The position numbers and the translations under genes were made by a program. Shown here piece by piece: positions 1 to 9,000 of a stretch of 35,481 bases of DNA; the stretch's first letter is position 1, and the number at the start of each line of letters is the position of its first letter. Below the pieces are notes generated by a model. That model was given only the letters and a program-made list of their open reading frames with translations. It ran no database searches and had not been told where the DNA came from. Origin of the DNA: a virus; IMG/VR virus record IMGVR_UViG_3300010354_000262, positions 1 to 35,481 of that record; one strand, given 5' to 3'.

Positions 1-3000
1 AAGGAAATTATAAAGTAGCTAGAGATAAAAACGTATCTCCCGCTTCCCAACAAAGACAAAAAGGCAAATTAGAAAATCTTCAGTTAGTACAAGGATTCAA
101 TGCAGATAGCCCTGGTAGGTTTGATTTTTTCATAGATAATGTAGAAATTGAAACTATCATGGCATTTACAAAAGAAGGGGGCACTACACAACCTACAAAG
201 ATAAAATTTGATATCTATGAGCCCTACAGCCTTAACGGATTTATAGAAGCTCTGCATGTTGCCAGTGTGAAGGCAGGTTATCCTAATTACATTTCTGCTA
301 GCTATGTTCTTAAAATTGAATTTGTAGGATATCCAGATTCCGCAGATTTAGTTGATCCCGAAGTTGTTCCTAAATCTACTAGATATTTTTTAATTAATAT
401 TACAGGATTAGAAGTTGAAGTAACTGAAAGAGGTACAAAGTATCTAGTAAGTGCTGTCCCTTTTAATGAGAAAGCATTTGGTCAACCTGGCAAATTAAAA
501 AAATCTGTCAAAATGATAGGGGAAACTGTCTATGATATTCTTGAAGATTTAATGTTAAACATGACTGATCAGGAAATCCAAAATGCTAAAAAATCAGGGT
601 CTCCTAAAAATTATGATGAATACAAAATAAGTTTTTTAAAACAATCTGGTTCTAGTTGGTCTGATGATAAATTTGGCCCTATTGCTCAAAGTAAACTAGC
701 AGAATTAGGGGTAGATAGCAATTTATATCAGATGATAGATCCTGCAGAAAATAAAAGGAAAAATAATTATAAGATTGCCAAAGAAAGACCAGAACAAAGT
801 GACGTAGTAACAGAAGAAAAACCTTATGAACCTAAAAAGAGTGTAACGCAATTTCCTGAAAATGTAAATCTGCATGATATTATTGCCGCTGTTATTAGAG
901 ATAGTCAGTATGTATCAGATATCATAAAAGATCTTCCTATCGGACCAGATGGCATGGTCGAGTATTTTTCAGTTAGAGTAGAAGTAACCAATAAAACAAC
1001 AATTAATCCTAGAACAAAAAAACCGGATCAAATTTTCAAATATATTGTAACTCCTTTTAGAGTTCATTTTACTGCTATTCCGTATACTGAAAATACTAAG
1101 ATAGCAGAAAAAGATTTAAAAAGGGCTACTTTACGTGAATACAATTATATCTATACAGGATTGAATACAGAAGTAAGAAATTTCAGATTAAATTTTAATA
1201 GTCTATATTTTGAAGCGTTACCTGTGGATGCAGGTAAAAAAGATACACCTAGTGCTAAAAATGCAGGTAGAAACAAAGGAGGATCAACAAGGACCTATAC
1301 ACCTAATCAACCTAATTCAGTTTCATCTGTACCTGAATCTAGTTCAAGAACAGATCCAACAGCTACACAGGTTTTACCTCCTAGCGGATACAACGCAGGC
1401 TTGCCAAAAAATGATCCTTACAGTGTGATGGCACGTTCCATGCACGAAAAAATTATTAACAGCGTAAATCTTTTGACTGGAGAGATAGATATAATAGGTG
1501 ACCCATTTTATCTAGTAACAGGAGGAATATCTACAGCAACTCCTACAATGAAAAATCATTTAGAAACTTCAGATGGGGAAGTTGCTCATATTAGAGGTCA
1601 AGTTTTAGTTGCTATAAATTTTAGGAATCCTATAGATATAAAAAGTTTTCAGCAAGGCGGGATGATGTATTTTGATAAAAATCGAATACCGTTCAGCGGT
1701 GTATATCAAGTTATAGAAGCAAGAAGTAATTTTAAAGATGGTAGTTTTAATCAAATATTAAAAGTTATTCGTGTCCCTGGCCAAATCATTGACCAGAATA
1801 TAGAACCTCAAGATCCGAGAGATTTTATTAATGATGTACCTGATCCTAAAGATAGGATAAAAGAGGGAACTACGCAGGCACTAGATTTTGGACAAAGAGT
1901 TGACAGCACTACTCTTGAAGAACAATTTGATAGAGGAGTGCCATCATCTGGATTACCTGGAGAAGCAGTTAATTATAATAATACCCCAGGGGGTTTAGGT
2001 GGAAATAACCCGTCTTTAAAAAGCCAATTGTTTGGATCATTTCCTAATTCAGGAAGTCTTCAATCTAAAAGTACACAAATAGGCTTACCTTTACCAAGTG
2101 ATTTTTCAAGAAATATAAGGATAAGTCAGTTAGGACTTGCGGGTCTAAGTCAGATTAGTTTAGAAAATGCTAGTAAAGTTAAATCTACAATAGATACTTT
2201 ATTTGCCGCAAAAGATCAAAGAGATTATGTTGCATTGGCAGGAGATTTGATAAACAAAGATTTCTCCAAGAACCTACAGATTCCTTTTGAAAATAGTGGA
2301 ATGGGAGAAGAGGCTACTAATTTAGTTAATTCCGACGAGCTATCTCTAGACCCAACGGCATTATCTTTTACTTCGGGAATTAGTAAAAATATTTCATCAA
2401 ATAAAATAGGTATGGTGTCAGGATTAGCCAATAAAGAAAATGCAGGAATTTTCAATACATTAAATGATAGAGTATCTAGTTTATTAGGAAGCAAACAAGA
2501 TCCTAGAGGGCTAGCATCGAGAGTCAATTTAGATATTAGCAAGATTTCTGGATTAGGTGGAAACTTTTCTAGTAAATTATCAAATCAAATATCTGAATTT
2601 GAGAATGTTCCTGAAAATGTTGATTTAAGTGAAGATGTTAAACGAGGACTAAGGTTAGAATACATTTCTCCAAGTCAACTTCAAAATATTCCTCCTACTC
2701 AACCTTTAACTTCTGCTCCTCCTCCTGGAATTAATAAAAATTATGTTTCTTCTGTAGTAGCCAACGGTGGAGAACAAGGACTTGCTAATTTATTCGGAGT
2801 GTCTAATATTAATAATATCAGTAATAATGTTTTGTCTAAACAAGATATAGGAGATGCGTTGGAAAATACATCTGCCGGATTATACAATCCTTATAAAAAT
2901 TTAAGAAACAATGCCAATTTAACTGATGTTGGTATTAATTCACTTAGAACACTAGTTGGAAAGCAGCAAATAAATCAGTTTGTAGGAGACACGTTTGTCA

Positions 3001-3161
3001 AAGACACTAGTGCAGCATCGTCTGTTGTTTCTAAATTCGGAACGAAGTCATTAGGTAAGAATCCCTTAGATAAATTAGCAAATAACATAGGAAATACCAA
3101 TGTAACTTATAATGGAAATGATCCTATTATAAGGAAAAATTTAGGTTTACCACCAATTTAA
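1..3161 (+). CDS. Large baseplate hub-like structural protein (5' end outside window)
   Basis: The frame is open from the first complete codon at base 3, so 1,052 residues are visible and the true start lies left of the window; the ATG at 159 is internal, since similar-looking protein continues upstream of it. The N-terminal 250 or so residues look like a compact beta-rich domain (for example FDIYEPYSLNGFIEALH and EVTERGTKYLVSAVPFNEKAFG). A second folded region follows at about bases 870-1130 and a third at 1420-1790 (VAINFRNPIDIKSFQQGG). From about base 1850 to the end the protein is rich in Ser, Asn, Gly and Leu with few aromatic residues. It sits directly before the gp5-type spike, one base apart, which is the expected place for a hub protein such as T4 gp27. 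T4 gp27 is only about 390 residues, so the equivalence is inferred from position. A role in the central hub or tail tube end is likely; exact identity is uncertain. Confidence 0.6.
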   Translation, partial: GNYKVARDKNVSPASQQRQKGKLENLQLVQGFNADSPGRFDFFIDNVEIETIMAFTKEGGTTQPTKIKFDIYEPYSLNGFIEALHVASVKAGYPNYISASYVLKIEFVGYPDSADLVDPEVVPKSTRYFLINITGLEVEVTERGTKYLVSAVPFNEKAFGQPGKLKKSVKMIGETVYDILEDLMLNMTDQEIQNAKKSGSPKNYDEYKISFLKQSGSSWSDDKFGPIAQSKLAELGVDSNLYQMIDPAENKRKNNYKIAKERPEQSDVVTEEKPYEPKKSVTQFPENVNLHDIIAAVIRDSQYVSDIIKDLPIGPDGMVEYFSVRVEVTNKTTINPRTKKPDQIFKYIVTPFRVHFTAIPYTENTKIAEKDLKRATLREYNYIYTGLNTEVRNFRLNFNSLYFEALPVDAGKKDTPSAKNAGRNKGGSTRTYTPNQPNSVSSVPESSSRTDPTATQVLPPSGYNAGLPKNDPYSVMARSMHEKIINSVNLLTGEIDIIGDPFYLVTGGISTATPTMKNHLETSDGEVAHIRGQVLVAINFRNPIDIKSFQQGGMMYFDKNRIPFSGVYQVIEARSNFKDGSFNQILKVIRVPGQIIDQNIEPQDPRDFINDVPDPKDRIKEGTTQALDFGQRVDSTTLEEQFDRGVPSSGLPGEAVNYNNTPGGLGGNNPSLKSQLFGSFPNSGSLQSKSTQIGLPLPSDFSRNIRISQLGLAGLSQISLENASKVKSTIDTLFAAKDQRDYVALAGDLINKDFSKNLQIPFENSGMGEEATNLVNSDELSLDPTALSFTSGISKNISSNKIGMVSGLANKENAGIFNTLNDRVSSLLGSKQDPRGLASRVNLDISKISGLGGNFSSKLSNQISEFENVPENVDLSEDVKRGLRLEYISPSQLQNIPPTQPLTSAPPPGINKNYVSSVVANGGEQGLANLFGVSNINNISNNVLSKQDIGDALENTSAGLYNPYKNLRNNANLTDVGINSLRTLVGKQQINQFVGDTFVKDTSAASSVVSKFGTKSLGKNPLDKLANNIGNTNVTYNGNDPIIRKNLGLPPI

Positions 3162-3162
3162 T

Positions 3163-5514
3163 ATGACTCAAAACTTTGAAAGTAGACGAAAATCACCTCC
3201 CCCTTCCCCAGGTCCATTTCTTGCTGAAGTAACTAGCCATCTTGATCCTATGTATATGGGAAGATTGGAAGTAGCATTGATAAAAACTATTCCTAGTAGT
3301 ATTGAATATCAAGCAGAAACTTACATAGCTAGTTATTGTAGTCCGTTTATGGGGTCTACTAGTGTTAGATTTGAAGGTAATAATCCTAGCGATTTTAATG
3401 ACGTAACAAAAAGTTATGGATTTTGGTTTGTTCCTCCTGATGTAGGAACAACTGTAATGGTTATCTTTATTGGCGGCGATCCTAATCAATGTTATTGGTT
3501 TGGTTGTGTTCAAGACCCATTTAACAATCACATGGTTCCTGGAATAGCAGCTAGCACTGAAGTGCTGATGACAGACGCACAGGCAAGAAGATATCAAACT
3601 AGTTTATTACCGGTAGCAGAGAGACATAAAACTAGTTTAAAAGAAGGACAGTCTCCAGCAGGAAAACCTAAACCTGTTCATCCTTTCGCAGAAAGGCTTT
3701 TAGATCAAGGATTGTTAAAAGACGATATTAGGGGGGTAACTTCTAGTGGTGCTAGGAGAGAAGTTCCTAGTTCTACATTTGGAATCAGTACACCTGGACC
3801 AATTGATAGTTCACCTGGGGCTAAAACAGGCAAAATAGGGTATAAGACAAAAACAAGGGATGGTATTGATGCCTTTGTAAGTAGATTAGGTGGAACTACC
3901 TTTGTTATGGATGACGGAGATAATGAAGGTAAAAACGAATTAGTAAGGTTAAGAACTAGAACTGGTCATCAGATACTTATGCATAATAGTAGTGATTTAA
4001 TTTACATATGCAATAGTAAAGGAACAGCATGGGTTGAGTTAACAAGTAACGGTAAAATTGATATATTTGCGTATGATAGTATCAGTATTCATACAGAACA
4101 TGACTTTAATTTTAGAGCAGATCGTGATATCAATTTTGAAGCAGGAAGAAATATTCATGTTAGATCCGGAAAAAACTTTGAAGCTAATATAGGGGGCTTT
4201 CATAATTTTACTGTAGAAGAAAATTCTAAATTAAGTATACGAGGTGATCATGATGTTACCATAGGCGGCGCTGCTAAACTTACTGTTTCAAGTGATATGC
4301 AGATACTAGCAGGTAAAAACTTTATTGCTAGTGCTAACGGGGGCATCGACCTTAGTGGAGAGGACCATGTTAAAATAGGAAGCGCAGCAAATTTACATGT
4401 TGGCGCCAATGGAAATATCTATGTAACCGGTAGTCAAATAGATTTAAATGGACCTGCCGCAGATGGACCTGCCATTGCTACACAAGCAGCAACGCCACCT
4501 ATCCTTCCCTTGTTTACTTTACCACAAAGAAATAAAAAATGGGGTTGGGAAAACAATATTTTTTATAAAAATCAAGAAGGACCTATTAAATCTATCATGC
4601 AACGTGTTCCTACTCACGAGCCCTGGGATCAGCATGAAAATATTAATCCTAGTCAGTTCAGTCCACAAGCTACTGATGTTACTCTCGCAGACAGATCTGC
4701 AGATGGTATTGCCCCTAATCCTGCGTCATCGGCTGGTGGTGCTGCTAATCCTCAACAGCCTGCTAATCAACCCGAGGTGGCTCCCGGGACCTGTAGTCCG
4801 CAATATGCTAAGGATATTAATAATTCTGCTGCTCAGGCAGGAATCTCAGCAATTAAGAATGCCTGTAAACAATTAGGATTGACAAGTCCCTATGCGGTAG
4901 CTAGTTTATTAGGAATAGCAGGTGGGGAATGTAGTTGGAAATTAGTTGAAGAGAATTTTAATTACAGTGCTCCTAGATTATTACAAGTATTTCCTAGTGT
5001 TTTTAAAGGTGACCAGGCATTAGCACAACGGTATGCCGGAAATCCAAATAATAGTTTACCAGAATTTTTATATGGGTATCAAACAGAAAAGGGTAAAGGT
5101 CTAGGTAATACTCAAGCAGGCGATGGGGCTAAGTTTATCGGTCGGGGCTACATACAATTGACCGGCAGGGCAAACTATACTAGATACAGTAAATTATTAT
5201 ATGATAGAAGATTAAGTCAAACCCCTACATCATTGGTTGATAATCCTAGTTTGTTGAATAATGCAGAAATTGCTGCTCAGGTTAGTGTTTTATATCTTTT
5301 AGACAGATGTAAGACTTCTCCTACTGATCCCGGTTATTTTGAATCTGCTTGTAGATCAGTTGGATTTAACACTCCGGATATTAAAGCAAAGAAAAAGGGA
5401 TATTATGAGTGTTTTTATAGTCAATTACAAGGAACCACTCTTAGTGCGGGACAGGGAGGTATAGTGACAGATAGCAGTGGAAATCCAATTAGAACTGGTT
5501 CTGCAGGACCATAA
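3163..5514 (+). CDS. 5: gp5-type baseplate central spike with C-terminal GH19 lytic domain
   Basis: This protein should form the trimeric needle at the tip of the tail tube. Residues about 15-130 match a gp5 OB-fold (HLDPMYMGRLEVALIK, then GFWFVPPDVGTTVMVIFIGGD). Residues about 235-430 form a VgrG/gp5-like beta-helix built of short repeats such as DINFEAGRNIHVRSGKNFEA. A segment ending near RVPTHEPWDQHENINP resembles the end of marine T4-like spikes, followed by a Pro/Ala/Gln-rich linker. Residues about 542-756 are a GH19 endolysin/chitinase-like domain: GGECSWKLVEENFNYSAPRLL with the likely catalytic Glu589, then FIGRGYIQLTGRANY. In T4 gp5 (575 aa) a GH24 lysozyme lies between the OB-fold and the helix; here the lytic domain is a different family and lies after the helix. 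The start is one base after the previous stop, with no strong ribosome binding site. Confidence 0.9.
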   Translation: MTQNFESRRKSPPPSPGPFLAEVTSHLDPMYMGRLEVALIKTIPSSIEYQAETYIASYCSPFMGSTSVRFEGNNPSDFNDVTKSYGFWFVPPDVGTTVMVIFIGGDPNQCYWFGCVQDPFNNHMVPGIAASTEVLMTDAQARRYQTSLLPVAERHKTSLKEGQSPAGKPKPVHPFAERLLDQGLLKDDIRGVTSSGARREVPSSTFGISTPGPIDSSPGAKTGKIGYKTKTRDGIDAFVSRLGGTTFVMDDGDNEGKNELVRLRTRTGHQILMHNSSDLIYICNSKGTAWVELTSNGKIDIFAYDSISIHTEHDFNFRADRDINFEAGRNIHVRSGKNFEANIGGFHNFTVEENSKLSIRGDHDVTIGGAAKLTVSSDMQILAGKNFIASANGGIDLSGEDHVKIGSAANLHVGANGNIYVTGSQIDLNGPAADGPAIATQAATPPILPLFTLPQRNKKWGWENNIFYKNQEGPIKSIMQRVPTHEPWDQHENINPSQFSPQATDVTLADRSADGIAPNPASSAGGAANPQQPANQPEVAPGTCSPQYAKDINNSAAQAGISAIKNACKQLGLTSPYAVASLLGIAGGECSWKLVEENFNYSAPRLLQVFPSVFKGDQALAQRYAGNPNNSLPEFLYGYQTEKGKGLGNTQAGDGAKFIGRGYIQLTGRANYTRYSKLLYDRRLSQTPTSLVDNPSLLNNAEIAAQVSVLYLLDRCKTSPTDPGYFESACRSVGFNTPDIKAKKKGYYECFYSQLQGTTLSAGQGGIVTDSSGNPIRTGSAGP

Positions 5515-5517
5515 ATA
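5510..5517 (+). promoter_or_regulatory. Late-promoter-like motif CATAAATA at the gp5/gp25 junction
   Basis: CATAAATA matches the NATAAATA late motif described for T4-like cyanophages (T4 consensus TATAAATA). It overlaps the gp5 stop codon and ends only five bases before the gp25 ATG. A normal late start site would fall at or just inside the gp25 start codon, so it could give a leaderless message or may be a chance match. Confidence 0.35.
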
Positions 5518-5522
5518 GTGTT

Positions 5523-5960
5523 ATGCCCTATAAAAATCTCGTATTAGATATACCAAATAGATCACCAACGTTGTCTGTTGGACGAAAGCATCTTTATAAA
5601 GGGTTTAGCACTGTTGATTTTTCCAATACTTCTTCTAAGTTGTATGATTTTGATTTAATAAAGCAAAATATTCTAAATCATTTCAATACCAAAAAAGGTG
5701 AGAGAGTAATGAATCCTGAATTTGGTACGATTATTTGGGATTTAATTTTTGAACCTTTAACGGATCAAGTAAGGGAACTGCTGTCGAACGATATTAATAC
5801 AATTTGTAAATTTGATCCTAGAGTAGCTCCTTTGGAAATAAAGATTAATGAATATGATCAAGGGTATCTTGTTGAGATTACGTTGTTAATGAAATCAACA
5901 AATGAAACAACTACTTTAAGATTAAACTTTGATCAAAGTATAGGCCTGAAAACACAATAA
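5523..5960 (+). CDS. 25: gp25 baseplate wedge subunit
   Basis: This is a 145-residue gp25/GpW-type protein, close to the 132 residues of T4 gp25. In the baseplate, gp25 sits in the wedge core with gp6 and gp53, contacts the hub and helps start sheath assembly; related proteins (TssE) do the same job in type VI secretion. The diagnostic segment is at residues 59-69 (GERVMNPEFGT), followed by WDLIFEPLTDQVRELLSNDI and a C-terminal beta region (APLEIKINEYDQGYLVEITL). The first 40 residues are an extra N-terminal arm. It lies eight bases after the spike gene and 48 bases before gp6, the order expected for T4-like marine phages. Confidence 0.95.
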   Translation: MPYKNLVLDIPNRSPTLSVGRKHLYKGFSTVDFSNTSSKLYDFDLIKQNILNHFNTKKGERVMNPEFGTIIWDLIFEPLTDQVRELLSNDINTICKFDPRVAPLEIKINEYDQGYLVEITLLMKSTNETTTLRLNFDQSIGLKTQ

Positions 5961-5979
5961 AATACCAAGTTTACTTGTT

Positions 5980-5987
5980 AATAAATA
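5980..5987 (+). promoter_or_regulatory. Putative late promoter AATAAATA upstream of gp6
   Basis: AATAAATA matches the NATAAATA late motif of marine T4-like phages. It lies in one of only two intergenic gaps over 40 bases in the tail module and ends 21 bases before the gp6 ATG, leaving room for a start site about 6-8 bases downstream and a short leader. No early-type -35 element is evident. Confidence 0.55.
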
Positions 5988-6008
5988 TAGTATTATACTA
6001 AAACTGAA

Positions 6009-9000
6009 ATGATTCCTGATTCAACAAAAAAATTATTAATTAGCGAAGACTGGACAAAAATATACCAGTCTTTTAAAAATGCTGATTTCAAAAGCTACGA
6101 TTTTGAAACAATCAAACGTGTAATGATTTCTTATCTTCAGGAAAATTACCCTGAAGATTTTAATGATTATATTGAATCAAGTGAATATATTGCGTTAATC
6201 GACTTAATCGCTTTCTTAGGGCAGAATTTAAGTTTTAGAATAGATCTTAATGCTAGAGAAAATTTTTTAGAAACTGCACAACGAAGAGACAGTATTCTTA
6301 GATTAGCGCAGTTAATTAGTTATAATCCTTCAAGAAATATCCCGTCTAGCGGATTATTAAAGGTCACTGGAATTTCTACGACTGATTCAGTGATCGATGC
6401 TAATGGTGTTAATCTTTCTGACATTACGATAAATTGGAACGATCCTAACAATAATGATTGGTATCAACAATTTATTAACATAATAAATTCTACACTAACA
6501 TCAAATTTTGGTAAAACAGAATTATCTAAAGTTATTGATGGAATACAAACAGAGTTATATAGAGTAAATTCAGATAATCCAGATGTACCAATTTATAATT
6601 TTTCAAAATCTGTAAATGGTACAGGAATGTCATTTGAAGTTGTTTCTGCCTCGTTTGCTGACGAAAATTACATTTATGAAGAAGCACCTAGACCAGGAAA
6701 TCTTTTTAACTTAATTTACAAAAATGACAACCAAGGGTCGGGTAGTATAAACACTGGATTTTTTTGTTTATTCAAACAAGGAACATTGAGTCTTGCTAAT
6801 TTTAATATTTCAAATCCTGTACCTAATGAAATTATAGGTATAAACACACCAAATATTAATAATACTGATGTTTGGTTATGGCAACTCAACAAGCAAGGAA
6901 ATTTTGATTCTTTATGGACCAAGGTTATTTCAAATTCTGGAAATAATGTAATATATAATAGTATCAGTAATTCTCAAAGAAAAATTTACTCCGTAGCGTC
7001 TAGAACAGATGATCAGATTGATCTAAATTTTGCTGACGGCGTGTTCGGTGATCTACCAAGAGGTGAATTTAGATTATTTTACAGACAAAGTAACGGATTA
7101 ACCTACGTTATTAAGCCTGAACAGTTAAGTGGGATAGTTATAAGTGTTCCTTATACAAATTCTAAAGGACAACCTCATACTTTACAACTGACTTTAAGTT
7201 TACAATACACAGTTTCTAATAGTGTTGGATCTGAAACAAACGAATCAATTCAATTAAAAGCTCCTCAAAATTATTATCTTCAAAACAGAATGATCACGGC
7301 CGAAGATTATAATATCGCACCATTGAATGCAGGATCAGATATTCTTAAGGTAAAAAGTGTTAATAGAGTTTCTAGTGGTATCAGTAGATATTTTGATCTT
7401 AAAGATGTTACTGGAAAATATAGTAATACAAATATTTTCGGCTCTGACGGGATTTTATATAAAGAATATTCTGAAAACATTTTTGATTTTACATTCACTT
7501 CTAGAAACGAAATTTTCTCAATTTTGAAAAATACAGTTTCTGGCATTGTTGACGACATTAGATTAAGATCCTTTTTTTACGACAAGTATTCTCGTCCTGA
7601 ACTGGTTTCTTTAGATTTAAAATGGTTTGAAGTCAATAAAACCCCGGGACAAAGTAGAGGATATTTTTATAATACTAATGGAAATTATAAGGTAGGTGAA
7701 GAGTACACTGATAATAATTTAAAATATGTTACAGAAGGTGCTAAGATTAAGTTTTCTGCCCCAGAAGGAAAATATTTTGATAAAGATAACAACTTAATAG
7801 GTTTATCAGAAAGTGAATCCTTAGGATTTAATCCAGTAGATTTTGTCAATGCAGCTAAGGGAACTAATTCTTATAAAAATTATTATGTAAAAACTATGAA
7901 TATTTTACCATTATATATTGGTAATAGTTCATTTAGCACTATATCGGGTACAAGGTACGGTCTTTATAGAGACCCAGATTACAATGGTTTAAAGAATTTT
8001 GTAGATTTATCGTTAACTAATAATTGGACGATAGATAGTACAGATTTATTGAATTTATTTTTTACAAGTTTAAGTTCTTCTGATGCTGCTAGAAGCCAAA
8101 GTCAAAATAAAATTTATTATAGTTTAGAACAAATTAATGTAGGATATAGTCCAATTTATAAAGAACTTCCCAAGGACGGAAAGAAATATATTTGGGCCAC
8201 AGTTAAGCAGGTAATTCTCGACGGCGCAGGTGTTTTAGAAGATGGTACAGGTTCTATAATTTTATCTGACCGTATTCCAAGCGATGCTATCCCTATAGAA
8301 ATTTTAACAAGATATCCTGAAATTTTAGATTACAGTTTTGAAAATGAAATAGTTAACTTGTGTAGTAATTATAAGAATTTTGGGTTAACTGTAGATGTTA
8401 TTACTAGAGGATGGAGTTTTATATTAAACAGTAATTTGAATATAAAAGATCCATTTAATTTAAACACACAAGGAGATGTATTAGATCAAAATCTAGATTC
8501 AAGTTGGTTAATTTCGTTTATATGGAATGGAAAAAATTATAGAATTACTTCAAGAATTCTAAATTATATTTTTGAAAGTGAAAAAGAAACAGCATTTTAT
8601 GTAGATAATTCATCATTAAATTATGATTATACATCTAATTTAATCATAAAAGATCAAATTCTTCTATTACCTATTAATTTAAATTCAAGATCAGAGAGTA
8701 TCGGTGAAAACAACATTTACCAAATTGACAATTTAGTAATTGAGTCAGATGGTTTTGTAGATAATTCTAAAGTTATTATTAGTTTTTATGATTATAATAA
8801 TTTAGGTGAAATATCTAATCCGGATTCTTTTTCTGATATTGTAGAAAGTAATTACATCTATTTTAAAATAAATTCTGATAGAACAAAATTTAATTTAACA
8901 AGAGAAAGTGTTATAGAATTAGATAATGAAGATTTGGTTACTGACAGCATGAAGATTGATGGACAATTATTTTATTTTACAAATCCTAATATTAATGTAA

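Noticed and set aside
159-161. ATG at 159 as the start of the first gene
   Set aside because: The frame stays open to base 3 with ordinary protein-like sequence upstream, so the gene begins outside the window.
3193-3597. 134-codon minus-strand frame opposite the spike gene
   Set aside because: It lies wholly within the conserved OB-fold coding region of gp5, and its translation looks like no folded protein.
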